Part shown: positions 1 through 7,983 of the stretch, piece after piece
Layout: each line of letters starts with the position of its first letter
Position numbering within the stretch: position 1 is the stretch's first letter
NCBI GenBank assembly: GCA_016195915.1
Contig: JACPYS010000042.1
Span: forward strand, 136,285-200,284
DNA: 64,000 nucleotides
Origin: Betaproteobacteria bacterium
GTDB lineage: Bacteria > Pseudomonadota > Gammaproteobacteria > Burkholderiales > SG8-39
Reading direction: 5' to 3'
Program-made: the position numbers and the translations under genes
The notes under the pieces: generated by a model
Seen by the model: the letters and a program-made list of their open reading frames with translations, nothing else
What the model was told of the DNA's origin: nothing
The model's database searches: none

Positions 1-1
1 C

Positions 2-343
2 GTCGCGGCGAGCGCGTCGGACGCGGTGATCGTCGAGGAGGACCTGAAAGCTGCGCTGCCGGAGTTCCTGCGCTCGCGGCGCGAATTGCTCGAGCAGATG
101 CCGGCCGCGCTCGCCGCCGGCGACCGGGCGCTGTTCAAGCGCTTTGCGCATCGCCTCTCCGGCAGCTTCGGGCTGTATGGCTTCGCGTGGGCCGCGGCGC
201 AGTGCCGCGCCATCGAGGGCGACGCATTGGCCGGGGACCCGCGCGATCTCGAGGCGCGCGCCGCGGTGGTGCGCGCGCACCTGGAGGGCGTGGTGATCGA
301 GTACGCGCCCGCGAAGGGCCCGGTGAGTGCGGAAAAGCCATGA
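2..343 (+). CDS. C-terminal part of an Hpt-domain signalling protein (5' end outside window)
   Basis: The reading frame is open from the first base, so this is the 3' end of a longer gene. The visible 113 residues form a helical Hpt (histidine phosphotransfer) module. The key motif is FAHRLSGSFGLYGF near the middle, in which the His would take a phosphoryl group from a receiver domain. Family knowledge: Hpt domains relay phosphate between hybrid kinases and response regulators and often sit at the C-terminus of hybrid kinases or of receiver proteins. What lies upstream cannot be seen. The last 40 bases resemble a sequence at 1517-1562 beside the response-regulator gene, so this end may have been duplicated. 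The Hpt call is good; the full protein identity is unknown. Confidence 0.75.
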   Translation, partial: VAASASDAVIVEEDLKAALPEFLRSRRELLEQMPAALAAGDRALFKRFAHRLSGSFGLYGFAWAAAQCRAIEGDALAGDPRDLEARAAVVRAHLEGVVIEYAPAKGPVSAEKP

Positions 344-347
344 GGCG
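305..347 (+). repeat. Imperfect direct repeat, copy A (flanks the Bug receptor gene)
   Basis: About 43 bases at the end of the Hpt gene resemble 1517-1562. Shared blocks include a CGGT-AGTGCG core followed by AAA-GC-ATG-GGCGG. In one frame both copies encode a related string (R-x-R-x-GPG-x-C-x-KAMRR). The two copies bracket the minus-strand Bug receptor gene. Confidence 0.4.
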
Positions 348-470
348 GCGGTTCGAACGAACGTCCGGTCGCCGGGGCGAGCGAGACCGCGTCCATCTCG
401 CAGCCCGGATTACCGGGCAATTCCGCGAATCGCCGCCTTCGCGCTCGGAGCGCGCGCGACTCAGGCCGGC

Positions 471-1448
471 TCAATCCGCCTTGATTCCGGCATCGCGCAC
501 GACCTTGTTCCATCTCCGGAGTTCGGACCGCATGTACGCAGCAAACTCCTCAGGCCCCGCTTCCGTCGATTCCAATCCGATCGCTTCGAGACGCTGTCTG
601 GTCTCTTGCAATGCGCCGAATTTTCGTATCTCGAGGTGCAGGCGCGTGACTGTTTCCTTTGGTGTCCCGGCCGGCGCAACGACGCCGAACCAACCGGAAA
701 ATGCGACATTGGCGTAACCGAGCTCGACCAAAGTGGAAACATCAGGGTACGCTGGAATCCGTCGCGCTGCCGTGGTGGCGAGGGCGCGCAATTTCCCGGA
801 TTTGACGTGCGGCGATACGGCCAAAGTGGCCCCGAACATCATGTCGACATCGCCGGTGAGAACAGCGCTCGCTCCCAAGACGGCGCTGTTATAGGGAATA
901 TGGACGATGTCCACGCCCGCTTCCCGCTTGAAAAGTTCACCCGCGAGATGCGCCGGCGTACTGATTCCGCCGGAAGCGAACTTGAGAACACCTGGCTGAG
1001 CCTTTGCCAGCGCAATCAGCTCGGCGACTGACCTTGCAGGCGCGCCGCTCGGGACAACGAGAAGGTTGGCATCCCGCGCGAACAAGCTCACCGGCGTCAG
1101 ATCCTTCTCAATGTCGAAAGGCATCCTGGCGATCAGGCTGGGACCCACGATATTGGGGAGAGTGAGAATGCCCAGCGTGTAGCCGTCCGGAGGCGCTTTG
1201 GCGACCGCGTTGAGGCCGATCATGCCGATGCCCCCGGTGCGGTTCTCGATGACCACCGCTTGTCCGAGGCTGCTCGCGAGCTTGTCCCCCAGCAGCCGCG
1301 CCAACACATCAGGAGGCGAGCCAGGCAGTGTATTGACAATCAGCTTGACCGGCTTTGCCGGATAGGGAGCCCGATCCTGCGGGTTCGCTGCGAAAGCTGC
1401 GAGGCCGAAAAGCGTCGCAACCACCAAGTCAGGAATTCTGAAATTCAT
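471..1448 (-). CDS. Bug/TctC-family periplasmic solute-binding receptor
   Basis: A 325-residue secreted protein. An N-terminal signal peptide (MNFRIPDLVVATLFGLAAFA) is followed by the Bug-family opening YPAKPVKLIVNTLPGSPPDVLAR and, further on, the conserved VIENRTGGIGMIGLNAVAKAPPDGYTLG. Bug proteins bind carboxylated solutes in the periplasm, usually for a tripartite tricarboxylate transporter. No TctA/TctB membrane subunits are near, so this is an orphan receptor, as is common in Burkholderiales. The ATG at 1448 was chosen over one 21 bases upstream because a GGGGGA ribosome-binding site sits just before it. The gene lies alone on the minus strand between two signalling genes and is flanked by an imperfect repeat. 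The ligand cannot be predicted. Confidence 0.9.
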   Translation of the reverse strand: MNFRIPDLVVATLFGLAAFAANPQDRAPYPAKPVKLIVNTLPGSPPDVLARLLGDKLASSLGQAVVIENRTGGIGMIGLNAVAKAPPDGYTLGILTLPNIVGPSLIARMPFDIEKDLTPVSLFARDANLLVVPSGAPARSVAELIALAKAQPGVLKFASGGISTPAHLAGELFKREAGVDIVHIPYNSAVLGASAVLTGDVDMMFGATLAVSPHVKSGKLRALATTAARRIPAYPDVSTLVELGYANVAFSGWFGVVAPAGTPKETVTRLHLEIRKFGALQETRQRLEAIGLESTEAGPEEFAAYMRSELRRWNKVVRDAGIKAD

Positions 1449-1516
1449 TTTGCGTCCCCCGTTAAGCATCGCGCCCGGACGGAATGGCGTGCCGACGAAC
1501 CGCAGTGGGATCCGGT

Positions 1517-1562
1517 GCGCGTGCGCAGAGGCCCCGGTCAGTGCGTAAAGGCTATGCGGCGG
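1517..1562 (+). repeat. Imperfect direct repeat, copy B
   Basis: Second copy of the element at 305-347. It overlaps the stop codon of the response-regulator gene on the minus strand. With copy A it brackets the Bug receptor gene, which suggests that the receptor gene was inserted or that flanking DNA was duplicated. Confidence 0.4.
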
Positions 1563-1959
1563 GCTTCTTCGGGGCGATCAGCCGGCCCACCGTCTCGACC
1601 AGTTCCTCGGGCTTGAACGGCTTGACGAGGTAGGCCCGGGCGCCGGTCTTTACCGCCCAGGTGCTGTCCGCAGTCTTCGGCGTCGCCGTCACCATAATTA
1701 CGCGGACGCGCTCCCACCCGGGCGCGGTCTTGATCCTGAGCATCAGTTCGTCGCCGCTCATATGGGGCAGGTCGATGTCGAGCGTCACCACGCTCGGCGG
1801 CTCCATATGACCGATCAGCGCCTCGGCCTCCTTGCCGTCGGCCGCAACGCGCACCTCGTAGCCGCTGCGCTCGAGCACGTGCCGGATGAACAGGGCGATC
1901 TGGTCGTCGTCCTCGATGACCAGGACGAGTGGTCTTTTCTCGGCGGCACCGGATTGCAT
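1552..1959 (-). CDS. Stand-alone response-regulator receiver protein
   Basis: A 135-residue CheY-like single receiver domain. The acidic pocket is in VLVIEDDDQIALF (residues 12-24), the phospho-acceptor is D61 in VVTLDIDLPHMSGDE, the switch Thr lies in VIMVTATP, and the conserved Lys is K113 in YLVKPFKPEE. There is no output domain, so it probably acts by protein contact or in a phosphorelay. It converges on the Hpt gene at the left edge, with the Bug gene between them. The ATG at 1959 is the first plausible start. A frame continues upstream, but only as the antisense of the next gene. No ribosome-binding site is seen, and the predicted promoter places transcription start at or next to the ATG. 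Confidence 0.9.
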   Translation of the reverse strand: MQSGAAEKRPLVLVIEDDDQIALFIRHVLERSGYEVRVAADGKEAEALIGHMEPPSVVTLDIDLPHMSGDELMLRIKTAPGWERVRVIMVTATPKTADSTWAVKTGARAYLVKPFKPEELVETVGRLIAPKKPAA

Positions 1960-1965
1960 GCGGCC

Positions 1966-1994
1966 ATCATAAAATAGACGTTTCCCATGTACAA
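1966..1994 (-). promoter_or_regulatory. Predicted sigma70 promoter of the receiver gene
   Basis: On the minus strand, TTGTAC (1994-1989) is followed after 17 bases by TATGAT (1971-1966). Transcription should start about 7 bases further on, at the ATG itself (1959), which would give a leaderless mRNA. Confidence 0.5.
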
Positions 1995-2068
1995 GTGAAA
2001 CATCCAGGTGGTCGCGGGAGACGGGCTGCTGCGCGACATCGAGCTCGACCTGCGCTAGCATCACGCCG

Positions 2069-2085
2069 GAGGAGGAGGAAAGTTG
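2069..2085 (+). promoter_or_regulatory. Strong ribosome-binding site deciding a TTG start
   Basis: A GGAGGAGGA tract at 2070-2078 lies 4 bases before TTG at 2083. It fixes an unusual TTG start for the FAD subunit, because no in-frame ATG lies nearby. Confidence 0.75.
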
Positions 2086-2892
2086 AAAGCCCCTGCGTTT
2101 GCCTACGTCAAACCGTCGACGCTCGACGCGGTGTTCGAGTTGCTCGAGCGCCACGGCGAGGGCGCGAAGCTGCTCGCCGGCGGCCAGAGCCTGATCCCGT
2201 CGCTCAACATGCGGCTCTCCGCGCCGGAGCTGCTGATCGACATCACCGGTCTGCGCGAATACGCGGGAATTCATGCCTCCGTAGACTCGGTGAGGATCGG
2301 CGCCCTCACCACGCACGCCGAGATCGAAAGATCCGCCGAGATCGGCAAGCACCTGCCGCTCGTCGCAAGAGCGGTTTCGCACATCGCGCATCCGGCGATC
2401 CGCAACCGGGGCACGCTCGGCGGCAGCCTTGCGCTTGCCGACCCGGCCGCCGAGTACCCCGCGTGCGCCGTCGCGCTGGAGGCGACCATCGTGGTTTCGG
2501 GGCGCAATGGCGAGAGGCGGATCAAGGCGGAACAATTCTTCAAAGGCCTGTTCGAGACCGACCTCAAGCCCGGCGAGGTGGTCACGGCCGCCGAGTTTCC
2601 GGTCGCGGGCAGGAACGACAAGTCGGTGTTCCTCGAACTCTCGCGCCGGCGCGGCGACTACGCGATCATCGGCCTCGCCGCCCACAACTCCAGGTTTGTT
2701 TTCTTCGGGGCGGGAACGAAGCCGGTTCTTGCCGGCAACGCTGCTTCGAAGACATCCCTGCAGGAAGCCAGGGCGGCGCTGGCGACGGACCTCGATCCGC
2801 CGGCCGACCTCTACAACTCTTCTGCCACCAAGCTGCACCTCGCCGGGGTGCTGCTGGAGCGCGCGTGGAACACGCTCTCGACATCACACTGA
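2083..2892 (+). CDS. FAD-binding subunit of a xanthine dehydrogenase/CoxM-family molybdenum hydroxylase
   Basis: A 269-residue medium subunit that carries FAD and passes electrons from the iron-sulfur subunit to an acceptor. The FAD-binding signature AGGQSLIPSLNMRL is near residue 32, and the second flavin motif RNRGTLGGSLALADPAAEYP is near residues 107-126, as in CoxM and CutM proteins. Its length is about normal (roughly 270-290). Translation starts at TTG behind a strong GGAGGAGGA site. It is the first gene of a three-gene set in the order M-S-L, and its 3' end overlaps the next gene by 28 bases, implying translational coupling. The substrate is not known; CO is unlikely, given the active-site loop of the large subunit. 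Confidence 0.93.
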   Translation: MKAPAFAYVKPSTLDAVFELLERHGEGAKLLAGGQSLIPSLNMRLSAPELLIDITGLREYAGIHASVDSVRIGALTTHAEIERSAEIGKHLPLVARAVSHIAHPAIRNRGTLGGSLALADPAAEYPACAVALEATIVVSGRNGERRIKAEQFFKGLFETDLKPGEVVTAAEFPVAGRNDKSVFLELSRRRGDYAIIGLAAHNSRFVFFGAGTKPVLAGNAASKTSLQEARAALATDLDPPADLYNSSATKLHLAGVLLERAWNTLSTSH

Positions 2893-3338
2893 CGGTGAAC
2901 GGGACGCCGGTGAGCCGCCGAGTCGAGGCGCGCCAGCACCTGGTGGATTTCCTGCGCGAGGAGCTCGGCCTGACGGGCTCGCATGTCGGCTGCGAGCACG
3001 GCGTGTGCGGGGCGTGCACGGTGCGCGTTGACGGCGAGATCGTGCGCGGCTGCCTGATGCTCGCGGTGCAGGCGAACGGCTGCAAGGTGGATACGATCGA
3101 GGGACTTTCCGATTCGAAGGAAGTGGGCGAATTGCAACGCGCATTCCATGAACGCAATTCCCTGCAATGCGGATTTTGTACGCCGGGGATGCTGATGGCG
3201 GCGCGGGACCTGCAACTGAAGAATCCTGCAGCCAGCCGCGAACAGATCCGCGCCCATCTTTCGGGCAACTACTGCCGTTGCACGGGCTATCAGGCCATCG
3301 TCGACGCGATCGAGGAGGTCCTGCATGGGAAAAGCTGA
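2865..3338 (+). CDS. [2Fe-2S] small subunit of a xanthine dehydrogenase/CoxS-family enzyme
   Basis: A 157-residue electron-transfer subunit with two [2Fe-2S] clusters. The plant-ferredoxin-type cluster uses C43, C48, C51 and C63 (CEHGVCGACTV...GC). The C-terminal cluster uses C102, C105, C137 and C139 (CGFCTPGM...CRCTGY). Both sets are complete, and the length is typical. The start is GTG at 2865, inside the FAD-subunit gene, with GGAG 5 bases upstream; this gives the family's usual N-terminus (ITLTVNG...). It overlaps its neighbours by 28 bases upstream and 14 bases downstream, so the three subunits should be made together. Confidence 0.95.
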   Translation: MEHALDITLTVNGTPVSRRVEARQHLVDFLREELGLTGSHVGCEHGVCGACTVRVDGEIVRGCLMLAVQANGCKVDTIEGLSDSKEVGELQRAFHERNSLQCGFCTPGMLMAARDLQLKNPAASREQIRAHLSGNYCRCTGYQAIVDAIEEVLHGKS

Positions 3339-5715
3339 GCTTCCGCTGCACGCGCCCGGCACCCGGGTCGACAAGGGTTACATCGGCCAGAGCGTGCCGC
3401 GCCCCAACGCGAAACGCCTGCTGCAGGGACGAGGCGCGTTCGTAGACGACCTGCGCTTTCCCCGCCTCGCGCACGTCGCGTTTTTCCGCAGCCCCCACGC
3501 GCACGCGAGGATCAAGCGGCTCGATTTCGGCAACGCGCTCAAATCGGCGGGCGTGATCGATGTGTTCGACGGGCGCGCTGTTGCCGAGTACTGCACGCCC
3601 TGGGTCGGGGTGCTCGCGCACCTGAAGGGCATCAAATCTCCGCCGCAGCACGCGATCGCAATCGAGCGCGCCTGCTGGCAGGGCGAGGCGGTGGCCGCTG
3701 TGGTCGCCGAGTCGCGCACCCAGGCCGAGGACGCGGTGGACCTGATCGATGCGGACTGGGAGGAGCTGCCCGCGGTGCTCGACATGGACGAGGCGCTCTC
3801 GGGCAGGTGCGTGATCCACCCCGAGCTGGGCGACAACATCTGCTTCAAGCGGGAGCACGACACCGGCGGCGTGGACGAGGCGTTCGCGAAAGCCGACCTC
3901 GTGGTCGAGGAGACGTACCGCTTCGGCCGGCATACCGGGGTGTGCCTCGAGGGGCGTTCGATCCTCGCCGACTACAACGCGGCGGAGCACACGCTCACGG
4001 TGCACCACTCGACGCAGGCGCCGCACATGATGCAGGACGTGTTCTCGCGTCATCTCGGTATCCCCGAAGCGAACGTTCGAGTGATCGCGAGGGACGTCGG
4101 CGGCTCGTTCGGCATCAAGGTGCACGTCTACCCCGACGAGATGGCGACTGCGGCGCTTTCGGTGATGCTGCGCCGGCCGGTGAAGTTCGTGGCCGACCGC
4201 CTGGAATCGTTCCTCACCGACATCCACGCGAGGGAGCACAAAGTCACGATCCGTCTGGCGTGCTCGAAGGACGGTGAGATCCTCGCCTTCGACCTCGACG
4301 ACTTGAGCGCGATCGGGCCGTATTCGGTCTACCCGCGCACGAGCGGCATCGAGGGCAACCAGGTCGTCAATCTCACCGGCGGGCCGTACAAGCACCAGAA
4401 ATACCGGGCCAAGCTGAACGTGGTGTTCACCAACAAGAACGTCACCTGCCAGTACCGCGCGGTCGGCCATCCGATCGCGGTCGCGCTCACCGAGGGCATC
4501 GTCGATCTCGCGGCGCAAAACCTGAAGATGGATCCGGCGGAGTTCCGGCGCAGGAACCTGATCCCGGACGACGCCTATCCGTACACGTTTCCGTCGGGCG
4601 TCAAGTTCGAGAAGCTCTCCCATCACCAGTGCCTCGACCAGCTCCTGGGTCTGATGAATTACGCGAGCTTGAGAAAAGAGCAGGCCGACCTGAGAGGCAG
4701 GAACATTTTCCGCGGCATCGGCCTCGCCGCCATGATCGAGGTCACCAACCCGTCGCCGGCGTTTTATGGCGTCGGCGGCGCGCGCATCTCGGCGCAGGAC
4801 GGCGCGACCCTGCGCCTCGAACCGACCGGGATGGTGACGGTGATGTGCAGCGTTACCGAGCAGGGGCAAGGCACCGAGGGCATCTTCGCGCAGATCGCGG
4901 CGAGCGCGGTGGGCGTCAGCATGGACAAGGTGCGCGTCATCACCGGCGACACCGGCGTTACGCCCTACGGCGGCGGCACCTGGGCCTCGCGCGGCGCCGG
5001 CATCGGCGGCGAAGCCGTCCTGCTGGCGGGTCGGGCTTTGCTGTCGAATATCCTGGATGTTGCTTCAAAGGTGCTGAATCTCGAAAAAGAAACCCTGGAC
5101 ATCGAGAACAATGCAATCGTCGATAAATTGACTCAAGAGAAAAAAATGCCCCTCGAAGAGCTCGGCCGCATTACCTACTTCCGCCCCGATATCCTGCCGC
5201 TCGACTTTCAGGCCGAGCTGACCGTGACGCGGCACTACACGCCGCGCGAGTACGCATTCACGTTCACCAATGGAATCCAGGCATCGCTGGTCGAGGTCGA
5301 CACCGACACCGGATTCGTGAAGCTGCTCAAGCACTGGTGCGTAGAGGACTCCGGCACGGTCATCAATCCGATGCTGGTGGACGAGCAGCTGCGCGGCGGC
5401 GTCGCGGAGGGCATCGGCGCGGCGCTGTACGAGGAGTGTCTCTATAGTCCCGAGGGGCAACTGCTCAACGGCAATATGGCCGATTACGTGGTGCCGATGA
5501 GCGGAGAAATTCCCGACATCGTATGCGCGCATATCGAGACGCCGACGCGGCAATCGCAGCTTGGCGCGAAAGGCGTCGGTGAAGCGGGCACCGCGGGCGC
5601 GCCCGGCGCGGTGATGAACGCGATCAACGACGCGCTTGCACCCCTGGGCGCTCGCGTGACAGCGATGCCGTTCACGCCCGAGCGCATACTGAGGGCGCTC
5701 GGAAGGATCGCTTGA
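3325..5715 (+). CDS. Molybdopterin-binding large subunit of a CoxL-like molybdenum hydroxylase
   Basis: A 796-residue catalytic subunit of the xanthine dehydrogenase family, of normal length for CoxL/CutL-type proteins. Visible family motifs are the N-terminal RLLQGRGAFVDDL, the cofactor-binding RDVGGSFGIKVHVYPDE, and the C-terminal GVGEAGTAGAPGAVMNAI with the catalytic Glu at E753. The active-site loop near residues 374-383 reads TCQYRAVGHP. It lacks the Cys-Ser of true aerobic CO dehydrogenases (AYRCSFR) and also differs from the more usual YRGAGRPE of hydroxylase relatives, so a carbonyl or aromatic substrate is more likely than CO. The Liv transporter downstream and the mobA/moeA genes in this window fit a Mo-dependent catabolic enzyme. 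The start overlaps the small-subunit gene. Confidence 0.93.
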   Translation: MGKAELPLHAPGTRVDKGYIGQSVPRPNAKRLLQGRGAFVDDLRFPRLAHVAFFRSPHAHARIKRLDFGNALKSAGVIDVFDGRAVAEYCTPWVGVLAHLKGIKSPPQHAIAIERACWQGEAVAAVVAESRTQAEDAVDLIDADWEELPAVLDMDEALSGRCVIHPELGDNICFKREHDTGGVDEAFAKADLVVEETYRFGRHTGVCLEGRSILADYNAAEHTLTVHHSTQAPHMMQDVFSRHLGIPEANVRVIARDVGGSFGIKVHVYPDEMATAALSVMLRRPVKFVADRLESFLTDIHAREHKVTIRLACSKDGEILAFDLDDLSAIGPYSVYPRTSGIEGNQVVNLTGGPYKHQKYRAKLNVVFTNKNVTCQYRAVGHPIAVALTEGIVDLAAQNLKMDPAEFRRRNLIPDDAYPYTFPSGVKFEKLSHHQCLDQLLGLMNYASLRKEQADLRGRNIFRGIGLAAMIEVTNPSPAFYGVGGARISAQDGATLRLEPTGMVTVMCSVTEQGQGTEGIFAQIAASAVGVSMDKVRVITGDTGVTPYGGGTWASRGAGIGGEAVLLAGRALLSNILDVASKVLNLEKETLDIENNAIVDKLTQEKKMPLEELGRITYFRPDILPLDFQAELTVTRHYTPREYAFTFTNGIQASLVEVDTDTGFVKLLKHWCVEDSGTVINPMLVDEQLRGGVAEGIGAALYEECLYSPEGQLLNGNMADYVVPMSGEIPDIVCAHIETPTRQSQLGAKGVGEAGTAGAPGAVMNAINDALAPLGARVTAMPFTPERILRALGRIA

Positions 5716-5739
5716 CAAACAGGTTCGCCCTCTCATAAT
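5712..5739 (+). promoter_or_regulatory. Predicted sigma70 promoter of the Liv-type operon
   Basis: A perfect TTGACA (5712-5717), overlapping the stop codon of the large subunit, is followed after 16 bases by CATAAT (5734-5739). It lies about 50 bases before the substrate-binding-protein gene, so the transporter can be transcribed independently of the hydroxylase. Confidence 0.6.
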
Positions 5740-5788
5740 CGCCGTGGCGTCCGACCGGACGGCCCGTGGGATCGAGGAGGAGGGGGAA

Positions 5789-7051
5789 ATGTCAATCAAG
5801 TACCTGCCGTGCTTCATCGGGCGCATGCTCGGCGCCCTGTTGGTTTCGCTTGTGCTTTCCGGCGCTGCGCTCGCGCAGCAGCCGCTCAGGATCGGTTTCG
5901 GCATGAGCCAGACCGGAGCGCTCGCAGGCAACGGCAAGGCGGCGTTGATATCGATGGAGATCTGGCGCGACGACGTCAACGCGAGGGGCGGGATCCTGGG
6001 GCGCAAGGTCGAATTTGTCCAATACGACGACCAGACCAATCCTTCCACGGTACCGGGGCTCTATACCAAGCTGCTCGATGTCGACAAGGTGGACCTGGTG
6101 GTCTCGGGCTACGGCACTGCCGTGATCGCGCCGGCGATGCCGCTGATGATGCAGCGCAAACTCGTGTTCATGTCGCTGTTCGGGCTGAACGTCAATTCGA
6201 AGTTCAAATACGACCGCTACTTCCAGATCATGCCCGCGGGGCCCGACCCGGCGGTGGACTGGACGCGCGGCTTCTTCGAGGCGGCGGCGACGCTCAATCC
6301 GAAGCCGCAGAGCGTTGCGCTCGTCGGGGCCGACGCCGAATACCCGCACCTTGCGCTGGAAGGCGCGCGCGAGCACGTCAAGCGGCTCGGCCTCAAGCTG
6401 GTCTACGACAAGACCTATCCGCCGAATACCGTGGACTACTCTCCGATCGTGCGCGCGATCCAGGCGACCAATCCGGACCTCGTCTACCTGGCCTCGTACC
6501 CGCCGGATTCTGCCGGCATGGTGCGCGCGGCAAGCGAGGTGGGCCTTAAGACGCGGATGTTCGGCGGCGGGCTGGTCGGCCCGCAATTCGCGGCGCTCAA
6601 GACGCAGCTCGGCCCGCTGCTCAACGGCATCATCAACTATGAGGCCTACGCGCCGGACGTCGGCGCCAAGTTCCCGTTCCTCGATCAGTTCCTCGCCAAG
6701 TACCAGGCACGCGCGGCGAAGGAGGGCGTCGATCCGCTCGGGTTCTATCTCCCGCCTTACGCCTACGCGATGATGCAGGTGCTCGAGCAGGCGATCAAGG
6801 GGACCGGCGGCCTCGACCAGGGCAAGCTTGCCGAGTACATGCACAAGAACAGCTTCGATACCTTCGTGGGCAAGGTCAGCTTCGCCAGCAATGGCGAATG
6901 GGCGCAGCCGCGCATGATGACGGTGCAGTACGGCGGCATCGCGGGCAACGATGTCGCACAGTGGAAGAAATCCGGCCTGATCACGGTGCTGTACCCGAAC
7001 GAGTACAAGACCGGCACGGTCAGGGCGCCTTACCACGAAAACAGAAAATAG
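5789..7051 (+). CDS. Branched-chain-type ABC transporter periplasmic binding protein (LivJ-like)
   Basis: A 420-residue type I periplasmic binding protein (ANF-receptor fold). The signal peptide is MSIKYLPCFIGRMLGALLVS through ALAQQ, followed by the family opening PLRIGFGMSQTGALAGNGKAA and, further in, NARGGILGRKVEFVQYDDQ. It captures a solute for the permeases and ATPases encoded just downstream. The start at 5789 follows a GAGGAGGAGGGGG ribosome-binding site; an ATG 45 bases upstream would spoil the signal peptide. It is the first gene of a five-gene operon. The position behind the molybdenum hydroxylase suggests that the imported compound is the enzyme's substrate or product, which is an inference. 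Confidence 0.93.
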   Translation: MSIKYLPCFIGRMLGALLVSLVLSGAALAQQPLRIGFGMSQTGALAGNGKAALISMEIWRDDVNARGGILGRKVEFVQYDDQTNPSTVPGLYTKLLDVDKVDLVVSGYGTAVIAPAMPLMMQRKLVFMSLFGLNVNSKFKYDRYFQIMPAGPDPAVDWTRGFFEAAATLNPKPQSVALVGADAEYPHLALEGAREHVKRLGLKLVYDKTYPPNTVDYSPIVRAIQATNPDLVYLASYPPDSAGMVRAASEVGLKTRMFGGGLVGPQFAALKTQLGPLLNGIINYEAYAPDVGAKFPFLDQFLAKYQARAAKEGVDPLGFYLPPYAYAMMQVLEQAIKGTGGLDQGKLAEYMHKNSFDTFVGKVSFASNGEWAQPRMMTVQYGGIAGNDVAQWKKSGLITVLYPNEYKTGTVRAPYHENRK

Positions 7052-7100
7052 GAGTTGAGCGGCGCGGGCGGGCGGGAGCGCGGCGCCGCTTTTCCAGGGC

Positions 7101-7976
7101 ATGGACTCCACGACGGCACTGTTCGCGAACGCCATCGTCGCCGGACTGTTGCTCGGCGGCTTTTACGCCGCGATGAGCGTCGGCGTCTCGATTTCGTTCG
7201 GGATGCTCGACGTGGTCAACATCGCCCACCCCGCGTTCATCCTGCTGGGTTCCTACATCGCCTACACCATGAACGACCGCCTGGGCCTGGACCCGATCGC
7301 GGTGTCGGTGGTGCTCTCGCCGCTGTTCTTCGTGCTCGGGGCGGGCCTGTACCGCGTCTACTATCTTTGCTTCGAGCAACGCGGCCAGGAGTCGCTGCGC
7401 GGCCTCGCGTTCTTCTTCGGCATCCTGTTCATCACCGAGGTGATGCTGGTGCTCGTGTTCGGTGTCGACTACCGCATGTCGAAGACCGCCTATGCGGACA
7501 CGACGTGGCGGCTCGACGCGCTCGATTTTCCGATGCGCCTGGTGGTCCCGTTCCTGGTTTCGATGTTGATGGTGGTGGGTCTGCAGCTGTTCCTCAGCCA
7601 CACGTTTTTCGGCCGTGCCGTGCTGGCCGTGGCGCAGGACCCGCTCGCGCTGCGCCTGATGGGAGTCAACCCGATCCGGGTCAAGGAACGCGCGTTCGCG
7701 CTCTCGATCGCCACTGCCGGGGTCGCCGGGGCGTTCCTCATCGTGATCCAGCCGGTGCAGCCCGCGATCGGGCGCGAGTACATCGGCCTGGTATTTGCCG
7801 TGTGCGTGCTTGGCGGAATGGGCTCGATCTGGGGCACGCTGCTCGGGGCGTTCGTGCTCGGCCTCGCCGAGTCGTTCACCTCCACGTTCTTCGGGCCGTC
7901 GTGGGCGCCCGCGGTCTCCTTCGGCCTGCTGCTTGCCACACTCGCGTTCAGGCCTGCGGGACTGCTCGGCAGATGA
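7101..7976 (+). CDS. Branched-chain-type ABC transporter permease (LivH-like)
   Basis: A 291-residue inner-membrane protein with about eight hydrophobic helices. Signature segments are LLLGGFYAAMSVGVSISFGMLDVVNIAHPAFILLGSYIAY near the N-terminus and GIRVKERAFALSIATAGVAGA-like sequence around residues 190-215, typical of LivH permeases; GGMGSIWGTLLGAFVLGLAE lies near the C-terminus. It forms half of the membrane channel with the next gene product. The ATG at 7101 has a short AGGG site before it. Eight bases separate it from the next gene. Confidence 0.93.
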   Translation: MDSTTALFANAIVAGLLLGGFYAAMSVGVSISFGMLDVVNIAHPAFILLGSYIAYTMNDRLGLDPIAVSVVLSPLFFVLGAGLYRVYYLCFEQRGQESLRGLAFFFGILFITEVMLVLVFGVDYRMSKTAYADTTWRLDALDFPMRLVVPFLVSMLMVVGLQLFLSHTFFGRAVLAVAQDPLALRLMGVNPIRVKERAFALSIATAGVAGAFLIVIQPVQPAIGREYIGLVFAVCVLGGMGSIWGTLLGAFVLGLAESFTSTFFGPSWAPAVSFGLLLATLAFRPAGLLGR

Positions 7977-7983
7977 ACCGCCG

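Noticed and set aside
2005-2057. Short plus-strand frame ending GDGLLRDIELDLR before the FAD-subunit gene
   Set aside because: Only about 19 codons after a stop, without start; it may be a gene remnant but cannot be supported.
2884-4869. 661-codon minus-strand frame opposite the molybdenum hydroxylase subunits
   Set aside because: Low-complexity Arg/Val/Asp-rich antisense translation; the sense strand encodes complete CoxS and CoxL proteins.
3325-5715. True aerobic CO dehydrogenase (CoxL form I)
   Set aside because: The diagnostic Cys-containing AYRCSFR loop is absent; the loop reads TCQYRAVGHP.
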